From assembly GCF_020497125.1 (NCBI RefSeq), contig NC_059080.1, forward strand, positions 51,773,563-51,837,562: 64,000 nt of DNA, written 5' to 3'. Position 1 is the first letter of the stretch. The number at the start of each line of letters is the position of its first letter. Positions 1-10,345 of this stretch are shown here, in pieces. The DNA is from Mauremys mutica. Lineage: Eukaryota > Chordata > Testudines > Geoemydidae. The position numbers and the translations under genes are program-made. The notes beneath the pieces were generated by a model. It was given only the letters and a program-made list of their open reading frames with translations, was not told where the DNA came from and did not search any database.

Positions 1-1189
1 TCTCGTGAACCAAAAAGCCAAGATTCTCTCACAGCTCCACTAGCAGCCCTTTTTGCTGTTGGAATTGATGGCTTGGGGTCTCAAGATACTTCAAGCCTCA
101 GTAACTACGTTCCCTTAATTGAGGTATTACAGATACCATGGATTTTCTTAGTACGTCCTTTACTTTTCATTGTTTTCCATGGTTCAGTGGCTGTCTCCCT
201 GGATGAACTTGGAGTTCTACCCAAAAGGTAAACAGAAATCCTTTTAAAAAAAAAACAACAAAAAACTAAAGCGAAGCTAAATATAAATCTGTCAGAATCA
301 GGTTCTCTCCAGCAGCAGTGAAGAAGAACAATTGATTGCTGGGCTGCTTGTCTGAAAAGCTGAGCAAAGGTGGAATATTCTCAATGTGTTTTTTAAAATT
401 AGAACTGTCAGCAGTGCAATCCCATGTCCATCTTATAACTGGAGCCATGTCCAAGTCCCATTGACCTCAGTGGGGACAGGATTTTACTCCAGAAGAATAA
501 GAAGCACATACAAACCTACTAAAAGTTTGGGCCAAGATTGTCAAAGAGTGACTAGTGAGTTTGGTTACTCATCTTAGACACTTTAAAGGCACTCAGTTTT
601 CAGAAAGTGCTGAATACCCTCTTCTCCTTCCCTTTAAAAACTCTGTTCTCATGTTGGGCTCCCAAGCCTTGTGGCACTCAAAATCACTTTAAAAAATCTT
701 GACTTTGGAGAAATCCCAAAAATCTAACTCTCCACCCCAGATCTTTGTTTTGCACAACTCTTCTTATATCCAAACGATAGCATTGAATCCAGAAAAGATT
801 GTGCTCATTTTTGCAGCATTTCCCATTCTAACTGCTGTAAATGCTTTGCCATGGTTCTCTCTCTTATTCTTCAGTGACCTCTTGTCTACAGTGTTAATGA
901 CTAAGCTGCTATTCTTGGGTGTTAGATCTGCGCAGACCCATTTTGTGTGGGGCTCTTTCACTGGAGGGAGTGCCTTAAGTGGTCCCTTTTTGGATACACT
1001 CCCACTCCCAGGGAAGAGTCTGTTGCCCTGACTCCAACTGGCGTTGGATCGGGACCTCTATAGTCAAGTGGCTGCTGTAATTTGTGAGACCTAGATATCC
1101 TGGTTACATCTGAAACTTGTCTCTGCAATATGGACACTGATTCACTTTTTAAAGCTTAGAATAGAGAACAGAGCTGCTCAGACTCTGGA
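1..1189. other. Unclassified intergenic DNA
   Basis: No gene, terminal-repeat pair or recognisable element is visible here. There is a short A-rich run near 247-265. The short open frames (for example 699-1031) have no recognisable motif and compositions consistent with chance. Confidence 0.5.
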
Positions 1190-1425
1190 GAGCTTTTCCA
1201 CAGAAAAGTTCACTTTTCGATGAAAAAGGAAACTATATATTTTGGCCAAACTTCAAAAAATTTCAACTAAATCAAAAAAGGTCAAGTTGGAAATGCTGCT
1301 GTCCTGCCTCATGAAGTTGTAGCGCAGCTGCCTCATGCCCCTTTCTTCGCTAGACGTTGGGCTCATTGTCCCTTGATGTACCATGTTCTCCCCTCTTGCT
1401 GAGTTGCTGTGGTTCATCAGGCCCC

Positions 1426-2086
1426 CAGGGCCGGTGCAACCATTTAGGCAACCTAGGCAGTTGCCTAGGGCACTACGATTTGGGGGGTGCCATTTTCTTT
1501 GGCAGTGACCGCAGCAGCCGGGTCTTTGGCCGCCCCGGTTGCTGCTGGCATTTAGGCGGAGGGAGCTGGAGCAGGGGAGCACAGGGAGGGCCGCCTGCAG
1601 CAAGTAAGGAGGTGGGGCAGCACACAGGGGAACTCCCCGCCCCAGCTCACCCCTGCCCCGCCTCCTCCCCGAGCACGCCGTGGCTGCTTCACTTCTCCCG
1701 CCTCCTAGGCTTGCGGCGCCTAAGCTGATGGGCGCTGCAAGCCTGGGAGGTGGGAGAAGTGAAGCAGCGACAGCGTGCTCGGGGAGGAGGTGGGGCAGGG
1801 GTGAGCTGCTTCACTTCTCCCACCTCCCAGGCTTGCGGCGCCAATCAGATTAGGCGCCGCAAGCCTGGGAGGCGGGAGAAGTGAAGCAGCGACGGCGTGC
1901 TCGGGGTGCTCGTGCTTGTGCGCGGAGCAGGGGTGAGCTGGAGCGGGGGGGGGAGGGTGCCTCAGGGCGGAGGGTGGGGGATAGGGAGCTGCTGCGGGGG
2001 GGGCCTCAGGGATGGGGCTCGGAGACAGGGGAGGGCGCAAGGTGGAAGCTTCGCCGAGGGCGCGAAACATCCTTGCACCGGCCCTG
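1426..2086. mobile_element. hAT-type non-autonomous element, 661 bp, GC-rich
   Basis: The ends are a perfect 14-bp inverted repeat (cagggccggtgcaa ... ttgcaccggccctg). They are flanked by an exact 8-bp target duplication, caggcccc, at 1418-1425 and 2087-2094. Inverted ends starting CAGGG with an 8-bp duplication are the hallmark of hAT elements. The interior is very GC-rich and contains two consecutive long foldbacks (1683-1768 and 1805-1890). No transposase frame is recognisable, so it would depend on an enzyme supplied elsewhere. The exact duplication argues for a fairly recent insertion. Confidence 0.85.
1683..1890. repeat. Two tandem 38-bp-arm foldbacks inside the hAT-type element
   Basis: Foldback 1 has arms 1683-1720 and 1731-1768 (35 of 38 bases pair) with a 10-base spacer. 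Foldback 2 has arms 1805-1842 and 1853-1890 (37 of 38 pair), also with a 10-base spacer. All four arms are copies of one sequence beginning gctgcttcacttctccc and ending cggcgcc, so an inverted pair was itself duplicated. Confidence 0.85.
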
Positions 2087-2622
2087 CAGGCCCCAGCCAC
2101 AGTGCATCATGGGAGATGTCTGGCTGGCAGATGAGGTCATGAGGCACCCAAACAATTCCCACAAGGCATTGTGGCAGCAGTTCATCAGTTTCAATAGAAA
2201 ATTTTCATCCAGCACTGGTAGAGAACTAACAATCTGATTTGTTCTGTGAAGCTGAAAGAACCTGGTCTTGTTGAAGGATGATTGTCATCAACTGGACTGG
2301 TGTTACCTTGATGGTTCCTGTGCCACACAGACCTGACTTAATCCAGATGGTGCTGTCACCAATGAAAGATGTTGAATTTCTTGGCGTCTGGAAGCTAAGC
2401 AGAATCGTTAGTTCCAGTCACACCCCATGCCCTGATCTCTCCTGGGATGAAGGGGGCATTAGCTACCTCTGTGGCATGCTTCTGCTAGCCTGTGGAGCCC
2501 CCACCCTGGAGTCTAGGAGCTGTACTGAGGTTACAGGATGAGACATGGAGTGGTGGGGAGAATAGAGGGCAGGAGTGAGAGGGACAGGGGAGGACATACA
2601 TAGTTCCTCCTCCAGCCCCCTG

Positions 2623-3152
2623 GTAGGGATGGCAACTAATCACATGAACCCAAACACTCCTGCCTCGCCCCTTCTCTGAGGCCCCACCCTGCTCACTCCA
2701 TTCCCACTTCCTCCGTCGCTCGGTCTCCCCCACCCTCACTCACTTTCACAAGGCAGGGGAACAGGAGGGAGTGTGGGCTCGGAGGGGGCTCAGGGCTGGG
2801 GCAGGGGGTTGGGGTGCAGGAGGGAGTGCAGGGTGCAGGCTCTGGGAGGGAGTTTGGGTGCAGGAAGAGGCTTAGGGCTGGAGCACGGGATTGGGGCCAA
2901 TGGGAGCTGTGGAGTCAGCACTGGGGGTGGAGGCAGCACACAGAGCCCCCCCTCCTCCCCGGCTCCCTTCCCCAGGGGCTGCAGGAACATGCGGGCCACT
3001 TCTGGGAGTGGCGCGGAGCCAGGGCAGGCACAGAGCCTGCTTTAGCCCTGCTGTGCTGCCGGACTTTTAGCTGCTTAAAATCTCCCGGTCTGGCTTCAGT
3101 AGAGTAGAGCCCGATTCCGGGAGACTCCCAGCCAAACCTGGAGGGTTGCAAC
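2623..3152. mobile_element. Probable degraded relative of the 6969-7742 element, opposite orientation
   Basis: The left edge reads tagggatggcaac and the right edge gggttgcaaccgta, resembling the tagggttgccag ends of the element at 6969-7742. The interior (ctcactcactttcac, then G-rich 'cagggctggggcaggggg' runs) resembles the reverse complement of the interior of that element. No convincing 8-bp duplication was found, so the boundaries are uncertain. Confidence 0.45.
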
Positions 3153-3639
3153 CGTACAAGATCCCCGGATAAAATAATCCTCTTTGGCACTGTATTTTTG
3201 TCCAGGGAGCTCCCGCTCCGGGAACCCAGGGCCAGCTATGGGCAAGGGGTGTCTTTGGTAGGGCAGTTCCAAGTGTGAGAGGGACTAGCCAGGGGCCAGA
3301 GCAAGTGCTGAGGCACAAAGCTCCAAAGGTTGCTCGGTGGTACCCACAGTCTCTTCTAGGGTGGGGTGGTAAGCCCTGTCCCTGTTGGATCAATAGAGGA
3401 GTTACTCCATAACGATTCTTTCCGGTTTTAGCACAAGGTGGAGGGGGCGGAGGATGGGGGGGGGGGTGACCTTGGCCTTTGCTTTCACTCAGCAGACTAA
3501 GAGAGGGTGCAATCTAGAGATGTCGTACATTCACCAACCCCATTTGAAGCAGACATACCACTCAAATGAATTTGCTGTTTTGTGATATGCATAGCAAAGC
3601 CAATGCATTGCAGTAGAGATTTCAGTCCCCTGTGCCACA

Positions 3640-4085
3640 ATGAGGGCTGTTCAAAAATTTTCCGTTTTAACTCTTGATGGAAGATTGGGGATTTGACTAA
3701 TAAAAAATTTACACAAAAAGAAATTTTTTTCCCTCAAAAATGGAATCCCTGAAAACCAAAATATTTAATTTGAAAACCAAAGTATTTTGATTTGTATATC
3801 CTTCCGCAGTGCATTGTGGGAGCTAGAGTTCTGTTGCCTCATGTCCTTGTTCCCCTTTATGAAAGCCGGGCCTAGAGGAGCATGAGGCACCCAACTACAA
3901 CTCACATGAGGCACTGTAGCAGCATTTTGGAATCTAAATATTACAGCTTTCAGGCACAATATTTTGTTATTTGAATTTCCCCTGAAAAACTGGAATTTCC
4001 CATGCAAAATTCAGATACAAGGATTTCCCCCCCCCCCCCACACACATTCATTGAAATTTTCTGGGGTGGGGAGGAATCCTGTTTT
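3640..4085. repeat. GAAAATTTTC-rich interspersed repeat
   Basis: The sequence is dominated by aaaatttt/gaaaacc runs on both sides of a central block with 'gcattgtgggagc' and 'catgaggcaccca'. These motifs are shared with 1190-2230. A 15-base C run lies at about 4028. No coding potential is seen. Similar A/T-rich stretches occur near 24850-24905, 36960-37275, 40680-40960 and 47205-47500. Confidence 0.4.
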
Positions 4086-5660
4086 TCTGACCCACTCTAG
4101 TTACAGCTACCATAGCAAACTCTGTCTTTTAAGCCCTTTTAGGCAGTGTGTTAACAAACAGTATCCATGCAAACTGAGAATGTGTCCTGTGTATAATAAA
4201 AAGTGTTAGGCCATCTTAATAGAGGTGTTGCTATTGCCTCATCTCTCCTCATAATAATACTTTGCACTTAAACAAGGCCTCCAGGCAAAGTTTCCATATT
4301 CAGAAGGCAACAGCTTTATTGGGAATGGAGGCATTTTGGGGAAATGTCAACATGAATATTACAGCAGCTTTGCTCTTTGCATCATCCCCTAAATTGTCAG
4401 AGAAATTGTTAGAGATAATGTGCAATTAATCTGTATCTAAAGTTTGTGAAATAATTTAGAGTTGTTTCCAGAGATTCTCCCAGGCACTACAGTTCCAAAC
4501 TGTTTATTCTCTCCTTTCTCTGCTGCACTTTAAAATTGCATCTACATTTTATTTGACTTTGATTCTGGGGGAGAATACTGGCTGATGTTTTAGAGGAGGT
4601 CATTCTCTCTGTTCCCTTTTGAAAAGGCAGATAACATGAGACTTGCTGTGTACTGGCAGTGGGCACAACGGAGGCTGGAGTTGCTCCTCTGCAGTGGTAT
4701 GGAGGTAGAAGATATAGGCACCAAAGGGTAAGCCTGGGACCTTCAGTTGCCTAAGGGGATTAGGCCCTCACTCCCATTGAATTCAGTGGCATCTGGGTGC
4801 CTCACTCCCTTGGGCTATGTTAAAAATCCCAGCCTCTGACTTGAAGAGAGCAGATACTGTCACAGGAGCATAACATAATGCCTGCCCTGACCATTTCCCT
4901 TCACAAATAATATTGGGCCAATTCCCCAGCTGGTATAAATTGGCCCTGCTCTGCTGACTTCCACCAGTGGGAGTTGTGTGAATGCCTCATGCCCTCATCT
5001 GCCAGCTAGGCATCTCCTGGGCCATGCTGAGTGCAAACCCTGGGTCAGCTTCTCACCATGTCACAACATGTGTAAAATCAATGATTACAGAGTAAGGGGA
5101 GTGGGGAGAGCAAGGTCTGGAGGAAGTTATCTCCTGACACAACATGTGAAGTGAGTCCATTGTCTCTCTGCCTCATCAAGTGTGCAATTTTAGAGAGGTT
5201 TTTTCCAGCCATCTTAGGCCAGCACGGCATGTGTCAAGGTGACCCTCTTTGCAGACAGAGCCTTGCTTATTAGAGAGCTCCTTTGGTCTCTGTTGGTACT
5301 TCCTTGGCAGAAGTCTCTGCTCTCCTCTTCCTGCACTGGATGGGGAGGCAAGGAGAGCAGTCTTTAAGAAAAGGATGTAGTTAGTATGAAATACTACTCA
5401 AAGAGCCTGCTGCCCTTTTAATAAGGACTGGTCTGTCCTCTTTTGATTTGTGACTGACCCAACTTGGGTCCCCAGCTGGGTTTGAACCCATAAGATCTGC
5501 AGAGCTAAATCCATGAATCTCTAATGTGTGTGCTAAAGAGCTAAGTCCCCTAGCTGGCAGCTGTAGCAAACTCATGTCCCTTGTATGGGGAGCAGAAACT
5601 CAAGGGGAACAAAGACAGACATTCTGCCAGCGTGGGTTACATCAGTGCCTATTGTGGTGT
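4086..5660. other. Mostly unclassified DNA with an ancient foldback-like repeat
   Basis: No gene is visible. At about 4913-4985 'gggccaattccccagctggtataaattg ... ttccaccagtgg' resembles the old foldback repeats at 44759-44850 and 52524-52608. At 5450-5575 'gctgggtttgaaccca', with its B-box-like core on the minus strand, may be a decayed tRNA-derived SINE, but the match is weak. Confidence 0.35.
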
Positions 5661-5664
5661 AGGC

Positions 5665-5815
5665 ACTAATAATTAATAAATCATATCTAGCACTTTTCAT
5701 CCATAGATCTCAAAGTACTTTACCCAGAAGGTCGGTACCATTATCCCCATGTTACAGATGGGAAAACTGAGACATGGAGGGGTGATGTAACTTGCCCAAG
5801 GTCTCCCTACAGCAA
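5665..5815 (+). repeat. MIR/CORE-type SINE fragment
   Basis: The stretch 'ttatccccatgttacagatgggaaaactgagaca' followed by 'gtaacttgcccaaggtct' (given in pieces) is the conserved core and 3' part typical of MIR-type SINEs in amniotes. It is preceded by 'tagcacttttcatccatagatct'. The copy is diverged and truncated. It has no coding capacity. Confidence 0.7.
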
Positions 5816-6968
5816 TACAAATAATAATGACTAATCTGTCCATCTCTCTAACAGTCTCCATGCCAACACCCCTGCCTCTTGTTGCGGGGGATATGGAACT
5901 CCTTATTATAATATATATAGGCTTGGAAGGATCAGATTTTTTACTGATATATGTCAGAAACCTACAAAAAAAATTTCCATCACAACTGATTGAAATTTCC
6001 AGCTAGGCAAAAAATGCTGTTTGAAACTTACTGGAGTTTGATTTAAGGAGTTTTACTTTGTCAACATCACATCACAATACACAATTGGTTTTTTAACAGT
6101 TGTCAAGCTTTAACTTTTAAAATCTGAACATCTACTGTTGTTAAATAATGATTGTCTGACCCACCCATAAATTCCTCCACATGTGAAAATATAAATCAAT
6201 ATCAATTTTTAAGCATTTTATTTTGTCTGTCCAAATTGCAAAATAATAATAATAATAATAAAACTCTACTTCTGCAAGCCTAAATATAAATCACAAAGGG
6301 ATGAGTGAAATGGGTCTGTTTGTGGCAGAGGGCAACAGAACTCCCAAGTCCCAGAGTAAATTGGGTCCTAGCCTGCAGCTATCAGTGCATAGGGAACGCC
6401 AATGGGAACTGCCATCGTGCTGTCCTAGGTGACAGATGTGAGAACATACACATTTTCTCTATTAATGCATCTCTCTTCTGGGCAGTTGTTTTTTACAGCA
6501 CAGAGACCTGGCTTCTCCTGCCACTTTTATTCTTGTAAGGGATGTCTTCATTTAGCAATACATAATATTTTTCATTCTATTTATTATTTATTCGCTCTTT
6601 AATATTTAAACATGTTAAATCTTTAAATCAAAAGGTTTGTAAGATGGGCTCTGGTGTCCTAGAGTTAGCATCAATAAAACACAACATAGCCACAGGCTGT
6701 GAGGTGAGCGTGTACAAGAGTCAGTGGGTTAAGCCCTTCATTGCTGCTAGGGCAGGCCCGGGCCCCAGCGTATTCTCGAATGACTGAAATGTTAGGGCCC
6801 TGTTCTAGCAAGTCCCTGCTGGTGAGGCATAAAGTGCTGACTACCTGGCAGGGAGATCAGGATGTGGTTAAGTGAAGTAAGTTTAAATGTGAGAGACGAG
6901 TTTATAGTGAATCTGGCTACTGTATATTAGGGTTTAGTTGAGTTTAGCAATAATATATCTGCCCGAGG
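5816..6968. other. AT-rich unclassified DNA with an (AAT)n microsatellite
   Basis: A short AAT microsatellite lies at about 6243-6261. The rest, including 6540-6960, shows no recognisable gene or element. Confidence 0.5.
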
Positions 6969-7742
6969 TAGGGTTGCCAGGTGTTCAGCTTTGGACTGGA
7001 GTGCCAGGTCAAAAAGGGATCCTGGTGGCTTCGTTCAGCACCGCTGACCAGGCTGTTAAAAAGTCCGGTCGGTGGCGCAGTGGGGCCAAGGCAGGGGTCC
7101 CTGCCTGCTGTGGCTCTGCACGGCTCCCGGAAGCAGCAGCATCTCCCCCCTCCAGTTCCAGCACATCGGGGAAGCTAGGGGGCTCCGCACACTGCCTCTT
7201 TCCCAAGCACCATCCCTGCAGCTCCCATTGGCTGGGAAATGCAGCCAATGGGAGATGTGGGAGCGACGCCTGCAGATGAGGCAGCACACAGAGCCGCCTG
7301 GCCATGCCTCCACGTAGGAGCTGGAGGGAGGGACATGCAGCTGCTTCCAGGAGTTGCTTCAGGTAAGTGCTGCCCAGAGCTTGCACCCTTCAGCCCCAGC
7401 CCAGAGCCCCTTTCTGCACCCCAAATCCCTCATCCTTGGCTCCATCCCAGAACCCACAACCCCAGCCCAGAGCCCATACCTCCTCTCACACCCCAACCTC
7501 CTGCCTCAGCCCAGAGCCCTCTCCCATACTCCAAACCCCTTGGCTCCACCTCCAAACCCACTCCCGCACCCTAAACTCCTCATTTCTGGCCTCACCCCTT
7601 AGCCCTCACCCCCTCCCGCAGCCCAACTGCCTGAGCCAGCCCCGTGAAAATGAGTGAGTGAGGGTGGGGAGAGAGCACAATGGGGAGGTGGGGAGGGGGA
7701 AAGGGTGTTTGGTTTTGTGTGAGTAGAAAGCTGGCAACCCTA
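6969..7742. mobile_element. hAT-type non-autonomous element, 774 bp
   Basis: The termini are a perfect 12-bp inverted repeat (tagggttgccag ... ctggcaaccctа in ordinary bases: ctggcaaccc then ta). They are flanked by an exact 8-bp duplication gcccgagg at 6961-6968 and 7743-7750. The interior is C-rich (7360-7630: repeated 'ccagcccagagccc' blocks) and has no transposase. Open frames across it are explained by composition. The 8-bp duplication indicates a hAT-superfamily transposase mobilised it. Confidence 0.8.
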
Positions 7743-7750
7743 GCCCGAGG

Positions 7751-8726
7751 TCATACTGGTGGTGCAGTGCTAGGCAACCCCAAAGCAACCTAGAAGATGT
7801 ATGCTTGGCTGTCAGGCCAGGTGTTCACCCTCAAGCATGTGAATGCATCCCACCCAGTCTGGGAGGCCTACACTGGGCCCTTGTCTTCCTCAGCCAACCA
7901 GGAGAGTGGGCCTCACTTGTTCACCGGAGTAAGGCCTTCCTAACTCTGAGGTCCAGGGTAGAACACAGCCTCTATTCTGCAGACACTGCCCCCTGCCAAC
8001 AAGTGGGAGGTGAAGCGAAGGGGGTGGTGAACCCTTGGCTCTGCCCTCTGCAGCACTTGCTAGCAGGAGCAGCTGGCCAGGTGGTGTTGGGGAGAGAGCG
8101 AGGTGGGCATGATTAAACGGTAAACTTTCAAAGACTGCAGTAATTTACTTCCCTCAGAGAAGGCACTGGGACTCAGAGGGGCATCTCTGAGGCACAGGGG
8201 CTGCCCAGGCCTACTCCTGGGTTGGTGCAGCTGCTCAGGGCTGCATCTAAGGGTGCAATCCAGCCCTTAAGCAGCAGCATGAGTGGTTGCAATAAACAGT
8301 CTCAAATATGCTGGGGGAAATGAAGGCTTCTGGTCAAAGGATTCCTGACCAGAAGAGCCCAGCATTGTCAACCTCCTGCAATTTTATTGTGAGTCTTGTG
8401 AACTTTGGTGCTTTCTTAGAGTCCTGGGACTTAGAGTCACAGGAATCAGCTGTCATTTCTTTTTTTAAATGTACATTTCTAGCCCTCCTGGATGCATGGA
8501 AATGCTAGAAGATGTGACCCATGAAGATGCAAAAGATGGAAGGCTAATAAAAAGCTTCCTATATACATTATTTTTAAAATATCATTTTAAAACCAATTTC
8601 TTGACTTTTTTGGGGATTTCACTCATGATTTCCAACTGCCTGGGGTCAGCAATACAGAACATCTGTCCTCAGTTTTTCATGACTCGAGCAGGCTGCTTCT
8701 GTGTCCCCCAAAGGCCAGGACTGAAT
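7751..8726. other. Unclassified intergenic DNA
   Basis: No gene or element is recognised. The frame at 7805-8116 has no known motif or conserved appearance. Confidence 0.5.
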
Positions 8727-9164
8727 CAGTGCTTCCTTATCGTGATGCCAACTTTTCCCAACCTAGTGCTAAAAATTTCCCAAATCTGGTGAAAAATTCC
8801 CAGATAAAGTTTTTTATTTCAAAATCTCAATATGTGTGTGTAATATGTGTGTTTTTAATAACTATATAATATATATTATATCCAAATTATTCTTATTCGT
8901 TCAAGATATTTCACATTTATTATAAATTTTTATACATATAGACATGTTTTTCAGTTTTAAATTTATGTTACTTATACAGTAAATAAAATATTTAACACAT
9001 GAGGAGTAGGATTGAAATTATAGAAAACAATGTATTTTACACAAATTTCACAAAAGTATTACAATACAAAAGTGTTAATACAAAAGTATTAATAAATACA
9101 GCATGTGCCCTGCAGTGTACTGTACATCAAAGTTACTTTGAAAAAATAGAAAGTAAGCATATGA

Positions 9165-9353
9165 TTATAAAATAAGATAAAAAAGCAAACAGAACAAATA
9201 CTCTTTATAATAATAAGGAAAATTATATAAATCTCTGAGTTTTACTCTGTTGGGGGTACTATTCCATTGTTTAGGTTTTGATGTGGACAGATCTGTGTCT
9301 ACTCCTGCAGTCCTCTTCCTCTTCTCACCAGCCTTACCGTTCTCTTTATTCAT
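9165..9353 (-). pseudogene. Truncated gene start with basic N-terminus (unrecognised; possible transposon gene)
   Basis: The 62-codon frame starts MNKENGKAGEKRKRTAG and is lysine/arginine-rich for about 30 residues. It then becomes hydrophobic, AT-driven sequence before a stop, so only the first third or so looks like real coding. Upstream on the same strand is a plausible acceptor (tactaatcatcacag, AG at 9401-9400) with a branch-point-like tactaat. A 98-base candidate exon lies at 9570-9473, between acceptor gtgcttgcag and donor ttttag/gtaata. A further donor ctag/gtaagg ends a first exon at 9675. I do not recognise the protein. It could be the N-terminus of a DNA transposon protein or a chance arrangement. 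Confidence 0.3.
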
Positions 9354-9674
9354 TTTTTACGTTAGATAAAAAATGGAAAGAGATCTCTGAAATAATGGAC
9401 TGTGATGATTAGTATAATGTATATTTCAATTTATATTTAAATCAAAGAAGGGAACATATTATATATTATTACCTAAAACAGTAGGCGAAGATATTTAATA
9501 TTTGCCTGGAGGAAGGTGCTGTTACAAATTTATGAACAGCCAAATGTTCTGGTCCACATTCTCTGTGCAACTGCAAGCACGAAAGACAAAATTTTAGAGA
9601 TTTAATGACAGATCAAGACACTAATCATAATCAGTAAATATTGCAATATATTTAATTATTGGAAGAAACCTTAC

Positions 9675-9835
9675 CTAGAAGATAAATTTGATAACCATCT
9701 CCTCTTTACCCACTAGCCAGCTGTTGCTGAGGTTGGTTTGTTGTGAGTGCACATGATATAGTGTGTTGACGCACCACCAATAGGAGAGCAGCACAGCCCG
9801 ATTATGAAAATCACGTGACAAATATTCACCAATGG
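9675..9835 (-). promoter_or_regulatory. Candidate promoter and first exon on the minus strand
   Basis: Two inverted CCAAT boxes (read on the plus strand as ccaat at 9777-9781 and 9829-9833) surround a palindromic E-box, tcacgtgac at 9811-9819. Downstream on the minus strand, a consensus splice donor (ctag/gtaagg) ends at 9675. The order promoter, donor, acceptor-exon-donor, acceptor, ATG is coherent for one transcript. It is purely sequence-based; no expression evidence is available. Confidence 0.3.
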
Positions 9836-10345
9836 AAGAATGCATTTTGAGGAAAATTTAAAAGAAGTGCAAATATTTTACTTTTTATGAAAACTTCCCA
9901 GGATTTTTGAGATTTGGAAAGTCTTTTACTTTTTATGAAATTTCCCCAGGATTATTTAGGTTTTGAATGAAAATTCCTAATTTCCCAAGTTGAAACATTT
10001 TATTAAAAAATTCCCAGATTTTGGGAAATTTCCCAGGATATAGATTTAATTCACTGATCCATTACAGGTTTCTGTGTGACCCTGGACAATCATTTAGGGT
10101 GGAGCAGGAGGTGTAATTTCCAGCTTGGGTAGACATACATACGTTAGATGTGATCAAGGTAGGATGTTAAAAATAGCTGTGTAACTGAGGGCAGCAGGAG
10201 GGGCAGCCGCCCCAAGTGTAAACCTAGGGTTTCGGATGGGATTGTACTCGGGGCAGTCAGCCCATCCCACTGCTTGCATAGCTGTTGCTACATGGCTATA
10301 TTTAGTGTACTAGCTCAATCAGAGCTAGCGTTGGTATATCTACTT

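Larger units (their letters stand above)
1190..2230. repeat. GAAAATTTTC-rich interspersed repeat, split by a hAT-like element
   Basis: The left part (about 1190-1290) has gaaaa/tttttc-rich sequence followed by 'cctcatg' motifs. The right part (about 2095-2230) has 'gcatcatgggag', 'atgaggcaccca' and 'gaaaattttc'. The same ingredients in the same style recur at 3640-4085 without an interruption, so I infer one repeat broken by the insertion at 1426-2086. Boundaries are approximate. The family is unnamed here; a non-autonomous DNA transposon is likely but no clean terminal repeats were defined. Confidence 0.4.
8727..10056 (-). mobile_element. Candidate DNA transposon, about 1.33 kb, AT-rich, with inverted 'aaatttccc' ends
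   Basis: Both edges carry CAGTG in inverted orientation (8727-8731 and 10052-10056). Just inside are related inverted segments, aaatttcccaaatctgg on the left and the complement of ccagattttgggaaattt on the right. I could not find matching 8-bp duplications, so the assignment to hAT is tentative. The minus strand holds a promoter-like region and what looks like the spliced 5' end of a gene (see 9165-9833), cut short before any catalytic domain. This fits an internally deleted derivative of an autonomous element. Confidence 0.4.
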
